Of a DNA stretch of 64,000 nucleotides, positions 22,653-35,652 are shown one piece after another (the stretch's first letter is position 1; each line of letters starts with the position of its first letter). Made by a program: the position numbers and the translations under genes. The notes under the pieces are model-generated. The model was not told where the DNA came from. It ran no database searches and saw only the letters and a list, made by a program, of their open reading frames with translations. Where the stretch lies: NCBI GenBank assembly GCA_001972305.1, contig BDDD01000429.1:227314-291313 (forward strand), given 5' to 3'. This DNA is from Cephalotus follicularis. Its lineage: Eukaryota; Streptophyta; Magnoliopsida; Oxalidales; Cephalotaceae.

Positions 22653-23870
22653 ATGACCCCATTCATTAATTGGCTAAAGGATGGAATATTGCCAGAGGAC
22701 CCAGAGGAGGCGAGAAGGTTAGTCTATAGATCAAATAGATACCAATTCAGAGAAGGGATCCTCTACAAAAGGGCATTTTCTTTCCCTTTGTTGAGATGTT
22801 TAACTCTCTCAGAGGCCGACTATGCTCTAAGGGAGGTCCATGAAGGAGTGTGTGGAAACCACAAGGGGGGTAGAGCCTTGTCCAATAAATTGTTAAGGCA
22901 AGGTTGTTTCTGGCTGACCTTGCACCAAGATGCCATCGACTTTGTGAGGAAATGTGATATGTGTCAGAGGAATGCCAACATAAGCAGAAGACCATCAGAG
23001 CCTTTGACATCTATCACTGCCCTTTGGCCCTTTGCACAATGGGGAATGGATTTTGTCGGACCATTACCAGTAGCAATATGGCAGAGAAAGTACCTCATTG
23101 TGGCGGTGGACTACTTCACCAAATGGGTGGAAGCAGAGCCCATGGCCACAATAACGGAGAGCAAGATGAAGAGCTTTGGCTAGAAGTCATTCATTTACAG
23201 ATTTGGAGTCCCAAGAGTAATTGTCTCTGATAATGGGAAGTAGTTTGATTGCCAAGCTTTCCGAGACTTTTGCAAAGAATGGAGGATTGAGCATAGGCTT
23301 GCATCGATAGCCTAACCCCAGAGCAATGGCCAAGCAGAGGTCGTTAACAGAGAGATCATCTTAGGGTTGAAAAAAAGCCTCGAAGATAGCAAAGAAAGAT
23401 GGAAAAAAGAACTACCAAGTATGTTGTGGGCTGATAGAACCACTCCTCGGACCACAACTGGCGATTCCCCATTTAGCCTTTGTTTTGGATCAGAAGCTAT
23501 GATACTGGTGAAGATTGGAGTGCATTCTCCCAGAGTGGTGCATTTCAGTGAAGCTAAAAATGAAGAAGGTTTGAGGAATCTCCTAGACTTAGTGGAAGAG
23601 CTCAGAGATAAAGCAGCCTACCAACAGAGGGTGAGGCACTATTACAACAAAAGGGTGAACCACAGACCACTAAGAGAGGGAGACTTAGTCCTCCGCAATG
23701 CAGTAATCGCTAATCCTACTGGAACCAGAGGAAAATTAGCTCCTAATTTGGAGGGACCCTATAAGGTAAAGAAAGTGTTCCGACCAGGAACATTCAAACT
23801 TGAAACTCTAGGGGGAAGGGAGATTCCTAGGGCTTGGAATGCCGAGCATATAAGGAAGTATTACCAATGA
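22653..23870 (+). pseudogene. Tat integrase
   Basis: Zinc-binding HHCC: HEGVCGNH then CDMCQRNA. Catalytic core: WGMDFVGPL (first Asp near 23049), VIVSDNGK (second Asp near 23228) and GQAEVVNREI (Glu near 23337), so the DDE triad is present. The C-terminal part VNHRPLREGDLVLR...NLEGPYKVKKVF is the GPY/F-type module, ending NAEHIRKYYQ before TGA at 23868-23870. Breaks: TAG at 23180-23182 (Trp expected), TAG near 23241 (Gln expected), TAA near 23313 (Gln expected). All are transitions. Confidence 0.85.
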
Positions 23871-25173
23871 AGATTGTAAAAATGTACAAATGTTCAAGAA
23901 CATCAATAAAGAGAAGTTTTCTTCAAAAAGATCAGTTCCAAGATAGTAGTTCAAAGTTTGCAAAGGACAGGAGGTCCAATGTTCACTTCCTTAAACCTCT
24001 GAATAGCCTCCAACAAGTTCCCTCAACAGAAGCTTTAATACAAGCTTGTCATACCACACCCCCAATGGGGATGGCAAAGAAGACTCCCAAAGGAGTGATC
24101 AGAGCAGGCCTTAATATAGGACCAGAGCTCACCAAGTCTCGAACAGACTAAGCACCAAAGTAGACTAACGTCTCAAGCAGACGAAAGTCCCCAATCTGAG
24201 AAGACTTCCGTCTGAGGATCACCTAAAGATTTAATACAAGCACATCATAAAAGACTCCTAAGGGAGCAATATTAAAAGACTCCTAGGGGAGCAATATTAA
24301 AAGACTCCTAAGGGAAGCAAACAAAAAACTCCTAAGTGAGCAAATGATGGTCGACAAACCCATAAGAACTTGTCCGACCAGACTAATATCGTATCTTGGG
24401 AGACGAACACATAAGAACTCCCAACGATCAAGGTTGTTGGACTGAGTAGTTTAATACAAATGTCCCCACGAGAACTACAAGCTCAGACAACCTGGTTTAA
24501 AAAATATCAGACCAGATGAGATCCTGGTCTGCAAATCCATAAGAACTTGCCAGACCAGACCTAAAACTTGGTCTGCGAACACTTAAGAACTCAAAAAGGC
24601 CAAGTCTCTTTGCCTAAGCGCTTTGATACAAAGTGTCCTACAGGGGCTAGAAAGCTTATGTAACCTAGTCTGAAAAATATTAGACCGTCATAAAAGAAGT
24701 CTACAAATAAGATATACTAAGTAAAAATTCCTAAGGGAATTACAAAAACTCGAATGAAGCAGAAGTCAAGTTCTATTACTTATATTAAATTTTCCTAAGG
24801 GAAACATAAATGCTCAAACGAAGTTCATGAAGTTATATTTTATTGCTCGGAAACAAAAAATTACATTGAGAGATAGCAAGTTGCTACAAAAAGTACAAGG
24901 CAAAAAATAAAAAAAGTCCTAGCCTAAGCTTCGTCCCCTGAAGGGATACTATGTACAGAAGGAGAAGCAGACTCTCGGAAGTTCACAGGCTCAGGAGACC
25001 AGATATCCTATACACCATGACCAAATAAGGAACAAGTGCGTGTGATTACTCTGCCCTTTGCACCTATTCATTTTTCTCAAAGGTAAGGAGAGCTTCTGCT
25101 TCCTTTGCATCAATGTCCTCGGGGAAAAATCTGATCCATAGACAGACAACAAACGATAGACTCCAGAGGAGTC
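23871..25173 (+). other. Tat 3' spacer with short direct repeats
   Basis: No sense ORF with a recognisable domain. It contains repeated words such as AAAGACTCCTAAGGGAGCAA (about 24258-24345), then a series with GACCAGA, AGAACTC and CTGGTCTG words (24360-24620). Poly-A-rich text precedes the antisense ORF. Confidence 0.5.
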
Positions 25174-26644
25174 TCAGGATGGCGAGCGACCCAGTTTCGT
25201 AGGTATAAAAGCCCCTGCGATAGAGTATCGCAGACTCCCTAAGGACTTCCTCTTCAAATCTTTGGAAGCCCTAAAGTCATCCACGGCCTTAGACAAAGCA
25301 CCCTGGAACTCTGTTGAAGCCTTAAACTCCACAAGGGCTTTGTCAACCGCCGCTTGAATCCGAGCAGTTTCCATCTCCTGGATCCTTATGAGCTTTTCCT
25401 CTGCGGCTATCAGCGCATCACCAAGATGCTTATTAGTCCCCACAAGTTTCTCTCCATCCTCCTTCGCCTTGTCAAGATCTTCCAGAGCCTGCCTTTTTTT
25501 CCTCTAGGACTGACTCCTGAGCTCCGAGCACATCCTCCAGCTGAGCGCGGGCTGCATTAACCACCTGCTTGAGCTCTGCAATCTCAGTGCAAAGTTGGTC
25601 GATGAGCTCATAGTCTTCCTTGGCACTTCCCAGCAGTATATAGGCATCATTCAGAGCCTGGAAAGGAAAAACAAAAGTTAAAAGAAGAGTAGAGAGTTAG
25701 CCTAAAAAGAAAAATATGAGGAAATTATGTACCCTCATATTGCTCTGAAGGCAGTGGGTCCAAAGTTGGTTGACAGACCAACCCTTTCTCACATCCACCT
25801 CAGCATAAAGGAGGCACAACCTACCGAGCTCAACTGGCACCCCTAGAGTGTTCAAGCTAACACCCGTGTTACGAAGTGCTTCGAGCTCCTCTCCTGCTGG
25901 ACCAACATTCAGGCACACTAAGGCCAGTAGGGTCCAAAGAATTCCCCTCAGGGGGCACACCAGATCGTCGCCGAGAAGTGCCTTCTCTATCTCTTCTCTT
26001 CTTTTGCCTTTTAGATGGAGGGGGCAGGTCGTCCGCAACACATTTGCCACGAGCAGACCTTACCCCAGCTGCAGCAGCCTCAGTAGCAGCAGCAACGGTA
26101 GCAGCTTCCTTCTCTGTTCTCTTCTTGGATGCTGCAGCCACTTTCTCCAGAGCTCTCCGCTTCCCCTCGGCAACCATCTCTGCTTTCTTGTTCGCAGCCT
26201 TCAGGATGTCAGCTAAAGATCACCGAGAAGCCAATGCTGTAGAGGACCACAACAATAAATTCAAAAGCATGAATGACAAAAAATTAGTTAGTGAACAAAA
26301 TGAAGACATTAGAAGCAAATGAGGTAAGGAAGGCTTAATACAGTTTTCCCCCTTGTTAACAGACGATGTCAAGGGTTCTTCCCCACTATGTTGTCTCTAT
26401 CCCCACTGGGATCTCCTCTTCATCATCCAAGAGATCTTGCCGACTAGGGGACATGCTCAGCCCGACGCAGCGTAAACGATCCTCGAAGATGGTATGGTTC
26501 ACCTCATCTGGCTCCAGTGCAGAGAGCTTCGCCAGGTCTGCCTTCTTTGCTACAGACAAAATTTCCCTCTGATTGAGGCATTGGGTATCCAACGAGTCGC
26601 ACCAATTGCAGGCAGTGAAGCTGGGGAGATTCCTAACAATGAAG
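25174..26644 (-). pseudogene. Antisense ORF of the Tat element, 3' part (Transposase_28-type protein)
   Basis: The minus strand encodes a protein with a basic, Ala/Lys-rich middle (KRRALEKVAAASKKR, then PPPSKRQKKRRDREG, a nuclear localisation-like run). Then come VELGRLCLLYAEVDVRKG and a long heptad-rich C-terminus (ELIDQLCTEIAELKQVVN, ALIAAEEKLIRIQEMETARI) that should form a coiled coil. A credible intron lies at 25658-25732 (minus-strand GTACAT donor, pyrimidine-rich TTTTCCTTTCCAG acceptor, phase 0), and a second probable one ends near 26250 with TCCTCTACAG. The family (putative gypsy type transposon, Pfam Transposase_28 as I recall) is known as the antisense ORF of Tat/Retand elements; its function is unknown. 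A frameshift near 25480 and stops near 25870 and 26385 break it. The 5' half lies beyond the copia insertion at 35653-36264. Confidence 0.7.
25658..25732 (-). other. Predicted intron in the antisense ORF
   Basis: On the minus strand the coding sequence ...SNMR is followed by GTACATAATTTCC and resumes after CTTTTGTTTTTCCTTTCCAG with ALNDAYILLGSAKEDY in frame. Length 75 bp. Confidence 0.6.
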
Positions 26645-28446
26645 TGTTGGAACCTTATGGCGTTTAAACATTATATAAAAGGAAATCTAGTGGCATGCAT
26701 CCAAATACAAAACCGTCATCATCTCATGATCAACAAGCCATAAAGTTCAATACGGGATCTTTGAGCATATATGTATACAGTCATCAATACATATATATAA
26801 TTAACAAGAAATAGCAAGCAGAATTAACTCACATAGTTAGAGCGGCTCCTTCCTTCTTCCTTTGTGTCTTCTTGCTTCCAAAAGCACAGCTTCCTTGGTT
26901 GATAGTATGGCATGGCTGGTTCTAGCCTCCAAGTGTAGAAGGCCTCCAAGGTATCCATACCAAACTTCAATTTCCAATACCCAGTTTCTCAAACCTTCAA
27001 CTCTTGATTGTGTACTTGAGAGAAAGAAGAGAGAATACCCCAAAAGAACCCAACAAATCGTCTTCTTTATATGAGAGGGGTGTGTTCTATATATATATTT
27101 GCTACTAGAAAATCATATTAGAACACAATCTTTTTTGTTTCCTTCGAGAAGAAGTCTCCTTTTCCTTATACAAGAAGTCTCCATTTCCTTCTACAAAAAG
27201 TCTCATTTTCCTTCTAGAAGAAGTCTCATTTTCCTTCTAGACTTCTAATTTCTCTTAATCTTATTAAATGTATTTAGGAAATAACTATCCTAATTATTTT
27301 TCTCTCATAATGTGTCAAAAATATCAGCCTGCATTGTTTGTAACCCTATGGGTTCACTATTACGCTGGCCGTAGGATTAAATCGTGACACTCACAATTAT
27401 CCGATTAGGTATTTATTAATAACATAAATAGAAAATACTCTCCCGAACTTTCAATTTAAAATTTTTTTAATTCTTTTCTTCCAAGATTAATTATCAATTT
27501 AATCTCGGGCATCCTACAGGTCGACATCGACATCTAGCAATGCATAACTACCCCCAAGTAATATGAATTATCTGCGAACCACGATTTACAAGTACATGCA
27601 CGTATAGCCCCTCCATTGACAATGCTCTGATTAAATCTAGGGTACAGATTATGTCAGACCCTAATAACTTAATCTTTAGCTACGTGATTATCTTTCGTCA
27701 GCCTTAAATAATATTAGAGGTGCCCCTCTAATATTTTACCGATGATATCACACACTTGATATCGTGGCTAGTCTGGCCAGGCACTAATTTGCTAACGAAA
27801 ATCATCCTGAGCATAATCATCCTTTACTGGAAACAATGGATTCATTATTTCCAGTTCACATGTCTCCATACATAAACATACTATGTCCAACTAATGTCCT
27901 TATACATTTCATTGAATATGTATTTAAGCACAATCAAAACACAACAACCTATGCACAAGACATCCAGTGACGGCTCTTGTCCAAGGATCACATGCACTGC
28001 TGTAAAACTAGAATTCTATATGACATGCAAGTAAAACTCCATACAGATATTCTATCAACAGTCACATTTAGTAAACTCATTAATTAATTAATGAGCACCC
28101 ACGTAGTTGTCATAGCATCGAACATGCAAGTGAGTGTGAGATCAGCCACCCTCTGCTTACCGATTTGACAGTACGTGTTGGTTTGTCCGGACTGATCATG
28201 CCCTGAATGTCAATCCTATAACCAGGAAGATTCGAAACAAAGTATATCGAGATTTCAGCTCTCACATCATGAACTTGGTTCTCTAACTTTTTTCTAGGAC
28301 ATTCATTTATTATTAATCATGTATTAAAGAAATTAACTCATAGCCATTAATAAAATATAAACATCTTTATTGAATTTATAAATTTTTTTATACAAGATAG
28401 AGTAAATACAAGCTCGGCACTAGCTTGCAGGACTTTATCTCTAACA
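26645..28446 (-). repeat. Nested copia 3' LTR (left copy)
   Basis: Minus-strand start TGTTAGAGATAAAG, end CCATAAGGTTCCAACA. The (minus) polypurine tract AGTGGGAGAT lies at 28447-28456. Confidence 0.85.
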
Positions 28447-28448
28447 AT

Positions 28449-31400
28449 CTCCCACTAAGTGCTAAAGCCAGTTGCCGTAGTGTCTCACACCCATAGTATC
28501 AAGGTATCGGTCAAATACCGCCTTTGGTAATGCCTTAGTAAGAGGGTCTGCAATGTTGTCTTCCGATGGAACTCGCTCCACTTTTATATCTCCATGATTA
28601 ACGCTCTCACATATAATGTGGAATCATAATGTATTCAGCTTTTGGGACTGAATCCGTAGTGGTAGGCTGTTTGGAGCTCTTCCAGCTCATTGCACCACCA
28701 TTCAAGGTGAATAAAAACCCTGAGGTTGACTTTGAATCATCCACATCTGTTTGAAAATTAGAGTCGATATAACCCACAATCTTCAAACATTTTCCTCAAT
28801 ATATTAGGAATAAATCCTTATTCCTGTTAAGGTACTTGAGGATATCCTTGACAGCTTTTCAGCGTTGCTCACCTGGATCTGACTGATATCTGCTTGTAAC
28901 ACTTACAGCATATGTGATATCTGGTCTAGTGCAAAGCATAGCATACATGATACTCTCAATTGCCGAAGCATAAGGAATATGCATCATCATTTGTCTTTCT
29001 TCAGGTGTCTTGGGAGACATCTGCTTAGAAAGTGAAATCCCATGGCAGAGAGGCAGGTAACCTCTCTTAGAATTTTCCATGCTAAAATGCTTAAGCACTC
29101 TGTCAATATATATAGACTGAGATAACCCTATCATCCTTTTTGATCTATCTTGGTAGACCTTTATTCCTAGGATATAGGAAGCTTCTCCCAAGTCTTTCAT
29201 GGAAAAAAACTAAGGATAACCAGACCGTTACGTTAGACAACATGATCACATCATTTCCGATAAAGAGTATGTCATCAACGTACAAGACCACATAAGTCAC
29301 TGATCTCCCACTAAGCTTTTTGTACACACATTGTTCATCTCGATTCTTTATGAAACCAAACTCTTTGATCGTTTCATCGAATCAGATATTCCAGCTTCTC
29401 AAAGCTTGCTTTAGTCCATAGGTAGACTTTTGAAGTTTGCACACTTTCTGGTTCTCACCAGCGGATATGAAACCCTCAGGTTGGGTCATATATATGTCTT
29501 CATCAATGTTTCCATTAAGGAAGGTAGTCTTCACATCCATTTTCCATATCTCATAGTCAAGATGTGCAGCTGTAGCAAGTAAAATTTGAATGGATATAAG
29601 CATGGCTACGGGGGAGAAAGTTTCCTCATAATCAATCCCTTCCCGTTGATTGTAACCTTTGGCTACGAGCCTAGATTTGAAGGTCTTCACCTTCCCATCG
29701 TCTCCAAGCTTTCTATTGAAAATCCATTTGCAACTTAAGGATTTAACCCCCCCCCCCCCCCCCCCCCCCGGGTGCATCCACTAGATTCCAAACTTGATTC
29801 AAGTACATGGATTCCATTTCAGAATTCATGGCTTTAAGCCACTTCTCCGAGTCCATATATAATATGGCCTCTTTGTAGCTATCCGGATCATCATTCATGA
29901 GGTTTACCTCTTGGGTTCCTTCAATGAGAAAACTACCATAGTATCTCTCTGGTTTCCTAGGTATTCGGGTAGTTCTACGTAGATGTTGTGTGTCTATGGT
30001 TTTGATGTTTCAGGCTCATAAACAGAATTAGATAGGTCCTCAACTTGTGCTGTCGTAGATTGCTCATCGAGCTCTATCATGCTCCCACTACTTTCTTCCA
30101 ATAGGAAGTCCTTCTCAAGAAAGGTAGCTTGCTTGACTACAAACACTTTGTTGTCAGGTGGGTAATAGAAATAATATCCTCTTGTTTCTTTAGGATATCC
30201 CACAAGTTTACATTTTATGGACTTAGAGTCCAATTTATCTGCTGCTGCCTGCTTAACATATACAGAGCAGCCCCATATTCTTAAATAACTAATATTGGGT
30301 TTCTTCTCGTTCCATGTCTCATATGGAGTCTTCAGAGCAGATTTCATTGAAGTCTTATTTAATAGGAGAACAGCAGTCTCCAAGGCATAACCCCAGAAAG
30401 ACAGTTGAAGTTGAGCATCATTCATCATGCTCCACACCATGTCAAGAAATGTATGATTTCTCCTTTCAGATACACCATTATGCTATGGTGTTCTAGGAGG
30501 CGTCCACTAAGAGATAATCTCATTATCTTTGAGATAAGTTAAGAACTCGGTGGAGAGATACTCACCACCTCGATCTGATCGAACAGTTTTTAGCCTTTTA
30601 CCATTCTGTTTTTCTACTTCTTGTCTAAATTTCTTGAACTTTTCAAAGGTTTCAGATTTGTGCCGCATCATGTACAAATAACCAAACCGAGAATGATCAT
30701 CAGTAAAGGTTATGAAGTAGGAATATCCACCTCTGGCAGCCACTGTCATTGGTCCACACACTTCCATGTGTACTAGACTTAACAGTTTTGGGGACCTTTC
30801 CCCTTTCCCTGTAAACGGTGATTTGGTCATTTTTCCTTTGAGACAGGGTTCACGAGTTGTAAATGGTTGATACTCTGAAAATTCAAAGTATTCATCAGAG
30901 ATCAACCGGCGCACTCTTTTCTCACCAATATGACCAAGTCTACAGTGCCATAGGTAAGATTGATTACCTTCATCTCTCTTTCTTTTGTTGTCTTTTTTCA
31001 TATTGAAAACAACCTCATGTTTACTCAATATATATAATCAATCATGAAGGAAACATTTTGCATATATCACATCATTCATTAAAATAGAACAACACTTGTC
31101 TTTAAAAATAATGTGAAAACCTTCAACATATAATGCCGGAATAGAAATAATATTACGCAAAATGTGAGGCAAATAAATGCATTGTTTAAGTACAAAGCTT
31201 TGGCCCGAAGGCAACATAATATAAATCGATCCTACAGCTATGGCTTCAACAATCGAGCCATCCGCAAGCCGTAGATCTCCCTCACCCTTTTCAAGGTTTC
31301 TTCTGTCCGTGAGGGCCTGTCAATTAGAACATATGTGAGTACCACATCCACTGTCTAAAATCCAGGAAGATGAATCAGGAATATACATATTCACCTTTAT

Positions 31401-32319
31401 GTACGACAAATCAGGCATACCTTTTCCAATTGATTTCAGGGAAGTCACACAATTCCTTTTCCAATGTCCCAACTTCTCACAGTATAAGCACGGTCCCTTA
31501 GCATGAGGTTATAAGGCAGACTTCTCAGTAGGTGTAACTCTTGCGACAGTGTCCAGCGCAACAATAGCTTGTTGTTTTGTCTGATTTGGTGGTTTGGCTA
31601 CCCCTGGTTTGAAAGATGCATGTCGTGGTGGTATTGTCCCAATTTTAGTCTTTCCCTTTACAATGGTTGACTAGCCCTTCCTACTGGGCCATTGGGACTG
31701 TCCTACCATCATGACGGGCGCCTTGCCCTTGTACATATTCGCTTCGGCTTCCCTCAACATGTTTAGGAGGTCAGCCAGAGTAGCTGTTATCCTATTCATG
31801 TTATAATTGGTGATGAAACCAGAGAAGGAAGGTGGAAGTGAATGAAGGATCAGATTTGTGCTTAATTCAGCATCTTGAATGATGCCAAGAGCTTCAAGAT
31901 GTTCAATCGCATTGATCATCTTTAGCACATGATCATTAACAGAAGATCCTTCAACCATTTTAGTGCCATATAGCTCAGCAGTGAGCTGACACTGAGCATT
32001 CCTACTATTCTCTCCGTATAACTCGCGAAGATGTAGGAGAATAGCCCTAAAGTCTCGCATCGATTCATGCTGCACTTGTAGGGCATTGCTCATTGATGCC
32101 ATTAGGTAGCTTCTAGCTTTCTTTTCATCTGCCACCCATTTCTTGTAAATGGCATGATCCTCGGTTGAGGCATCTTCAGCAGGCAGTGCTAGCATAGGGG
32201 CCTCTAGGACATAGTCTATATCCTCATAATTCAAAACAATTTTGACATTCCGTAGTCAGTTCACATAATTTGGACCTGTCAGCTGATTCTTCTCAAGAAT
32301 TACAGCGAGTGGGTATGTC
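28449..32319 (-). pseudogene. Nested copia gag-pol
   Basis: From 32319 down: gag start MTYPLAVILEKNQLTGPNYV with an early stop (Trp codon changed) near 32268, capsid core NYEDIDYVLEAP...TANLADLLNMLREAE, CCHC-type knuckle region near 31470-31500, and protease WILDSGCGTHI near 31350. Integrase follows: LWHCRLGHIGEKRVRRLI, then VRSDRGGEYLSTEF and the tail at 29994-30440. RT comes next (GIDYEETFSPVA, YGLKQALRSW, VVLYVDDILFIGND), then a shortened RNase H ending with SEDNIADPLTKALPKAVFDR. The RNase H lacks its middle (about 28740-28860 joins connection to a late block). A run of about 21 C at 29749-29769 interrupts the RT start. Confidence 0.85.
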
Positions 32320-33858
32320 ATTGCGATGTCTGCAGATATAAAATAAAAACAACAATAATTAAATCAAATAAATTCAATTTTAATGTTTATAACCATAAAA
32401 ATTTGGTCTTTAATCTTTTAGGTATATTTTGCTTCTCAGGCTCCCACTGTTTTATGCAAATCTCATAATCCTCATAAATATGGGAGACAAGAAACAACAA
32501 TCCAAGTCTCATGGATCTCATTTCCTAGTGGGGATCAGTGTCCTGCAACATATTCAGCATAACATTGACGTGAGCCAAAACGCTATAGTGAATCTTGCAG
32601 TTAGGCAAAACTCTTGCCAACCATGCAATAGTATGATTCCCGATCATTGCTTTTGCCTCTAGTGTACATATGACCTTGACGGTGGGCCAAAACGCCATAT
32701 GTATCCTAATCAAGTTTAACCCACCATCGAACACGCGATGAATCAATGAATGTGAATCTTGATGGGGGTCAAAACATTCACATCGTAATTCATCTACATG
32801 CACAATCTCATGTTCAACTTATACAGATGTACCCAGAGAAGGCAAGTCTTGACGGGGGGCCAAAACACTCACAATCTCTAAGAGCATCTATATGAGTTGC
32901 AATGGTAGAAGGCAGCGACTGAGCACTATCTTGTGCTCATTTCACTTTAACTTGATATCATGGGATAAATGATGAATTATAATTTATTATTAGCCAACCC
33001 ATTATTAATCAAATTACAGGTATATGGCATTTTATGAAGAGGTCGTTGGAACCTCTATTGCACAATTAGACATGCATCATATACATATTAAAACTAATGG
33101 CAGGTTATGGACTTTTACTACTGCAACTTGTTTGACTCTCAAACAAGTGTTGGTCTCATTCCTAGGTATTTTATTACAATCATACATGCATGGGTCTTGT
33201 AATACTTTCATCCTTCTCAAACTTGCTTCCGCTGCGACTCTCGCTCTTCAATTACATAAACCAACTATAAACTACATAAACCTTGAATTAAATCAAAGAG
33301 AGTTACAATGAGGTTGAGAAGAATTGTAGATACAAAATCAAGAGAGAGAAGAGAGACATGCAAGTCTCAAAATTATTACAACCCGAAAATTATAAACATA
33401 AAACATACATTCAACAATTGAATTAAATAAGAAAAAACTAGGTCAAGTCCATAACCCTAATCATCATGCATAATTACAATTCAATCTCATTGAATTACCT
33501 AATAATCTTGATAAATATGCTTCTATAAATATAGACAATTAATTTGGGTAATTTTGGAAATTAAAACTCTTTTTCAGGGTTGAAAAAATGTGTACGCAGA
33601 GCTGGGAGCGCGCTTCACAAGCAATAATGTGTTTTATTGTTAAACGGGCGACGCTTATTCAAAGTATCGACTAAAGCGTCAACGCTAAGTATCGACTAAA
33701 GCGTCAAAGTTTAAGCTTAAGTGTTGACTATTTTCACAGACCGTCACCGCTTAACACGATCAAAACATTACATCACTTGTTTATGTCACAATTCAACCCA
33801 AATAATTCAAGCATATTATCAACAACATGATTCTGACTGCACATATGCATCAAAACAT
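32320..33858 (-). other. Nested copia 5' leader
   Basis: Long untranslated leader between the PBS and gag. It contains diverged repeats with GGGCCAAAACGCC/GGGCCAAAACACTCAC words (32560-32880) and a short array of AAAGCGTCAA/GTATCGACTAAAGCGTC (33655-33720). No coding ORF is supported. Confidence 0.5.
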
Positions 33859-33870
33859 TCTCAGATACCA
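33858..33870 (-). other. Primer binding site of nested copia
   Basis: The minus strand reads TGGTATCTGAGAA, three bases after the LTR end: an initiator tRNA-Met PBS with one change. Confidence 0.75.
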
Positions 33871-33873
33871 TTT

Positions 33874-35652
33874 TGTTAGAACCTTATGGCGTTTAAACAT
33901 TATATAAAAGGAAATCTAGTGGCATGCATCCTAATACAAAATCGTCATCATCTCATGATCAACAAGCCATAAAGTTCAATCCAGGATCTTTGAGCATAGA
34001 TGTATACAGTCAGAAATATATATATATATATAAAATTAACTAGAAAGAGCAGGCAGAATTAACTCACGTAGTTAGAGCGGCTCCTTCCTTCTTCCTTTGT
34101 GTCTTCTTGCTTCCAAAAGCACAGTTTCCTTGGTTGATAGTGTGGCACGTCTGGTTCTAGCCTCCAAGTGTAGAAGGCCTCCAAGGTATCCACACAAAGC
34201 TTCAATTTTCAACACCCGATTTTTCAGACCTTCAACTCTTGATTGTGTACTTGAGAGAGAGAAGACAAAAGACCCCAAAAGAACCCAAAAAACGTCTTCT
34301 TTATATGAGAGGGGTGTGTTCTATATATATATTTGCTGCTAGACAATCATATTAGAACACAATCTCTTTTGTTTCCTTCTAGAAGAAGTCTCATTTTCCT
34401 TCTACAAGAAGTCTCATTTTCCGTCTAGACTTCTAATTTATCTTAATCTCATTAAGGACATTTAATCTCATTAAATGTAATTACGAAATAATTATCCTAA
34501 TTATTTTTCTTTCATAATATGTCAAAAATATTAGCCTGTATTGTGTGTGACCCTATGAGTTCACTATTACGCTGGCCGTAGGATTAAATCGGGACACTCA
34601 CATTTATCCGATTAGGTATTTATTATCACATAAATAGAAAATACTCTCTCGAACTTTTCGAATTAAAACTCTTTTAATTCTTTTCTTGCAAGATTAATTA
34701 TCAATTTAATCTCAGGCATCCTACAGGTCGACATCGACATCTAGCAATGCATAACGACCCCCAAGTAATATGAATTATCTGCAAACCACGATTTACAGGT
34801 ACATGCATGTATAGTCCCTCCATTGACAATGCTCTGATTATATCTAGGGTACGGATTATGTCAGACCCCAATAACTTAATCTTTAGCCACGTTATTATCT
34901 TTCGTCAGCCTTAAATAAAATTAGAGGTGTCCCTCTAATATTTTACCAATGATATCACACACTTGATATCATGGCTAGCCCGGACATGTAGTAATTTGCT
35001 AACGATATCATCCTGAGCATAATCATCCTTTACTGGAAACAATGGATTCATTATTGCCAGTTCACATGTCTCCATACATAAGCATACTGTGTCCAACTAA
35101 TGCCTGTATACATTTCATTGAATGTGTATTTAAGCACAATCAAAACACAGCATCCTATGCATAAGACATCTAGTGACGGCTCATGTCCAAGGACCACATG
35201 CACTGCTGTAAAACTAGAATTCAGTCTGACATGCAAGTAAAACTCCATACAAATATTCTATCAACAGTCACATTCAGTGAACTCATTAATTAATTAACGA
35301 GCACCCACGTAGTTGTCATAACATCGAACATGCGAGTGAGTATGAGATCATTCACTCTCTGCTTACCGATTTGACAGTACGTGCTGGTTTGTCCGGATTG
35401 ATCATACCCTGAGTGTCAATCCAATAACCAAGAAGATTAGAAACAAAGTATACCGAGATTCCAACTCTTGCATCATGAACTTGGTTCTCTAACTTTATTC
35501 CAGGAAATTCATTTATTACTAATCATGTAATAAAAAAATAAACTCATAGCCATTGATAAAATATAAACATCTTCATTGATTTTATAAATCGTTTTATACA
35601 AGATAGAGTAAATACAAGCTCGGCACCAGCTTGCAAGACTTTATCTCTAACA
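33874..35652 (-). repeat. Nested copia 5' LTR (right copy)
   Basis: Same termini and order as 26645-28446 with scattered substitutions and small indels. Confidence 0.85.

Larger units (their letters stand above)
26645..35652 (-). mobile_element. Ty1/copia retrotransposon nested in the Tat element
   Basis: Complete by structure: two LTRs of about 1.8 kb (26645-28446 and 33874-35652), PBS next to the right LTR, PPT next to the left LTR, and gag-pol between in minus orientation. Flanks TGAAG (26640-26644) and GGAAG (35653-35657) are a 5-bp target duplication with one change. Removing it rejoins the two halves of the Tat antisense ORF. The LTRs are much more alike than those of the host Tat element, so it is younger. 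Gag and pol carry stops and a truncated RNase H. Confidence 0.9.

Noticed and set aside
25848..26322. Plus-strand ORFs over the antisense gene
   Set aside because: Shadows of the minus-strand antisense ORF, which has the family blocks and splice signals.
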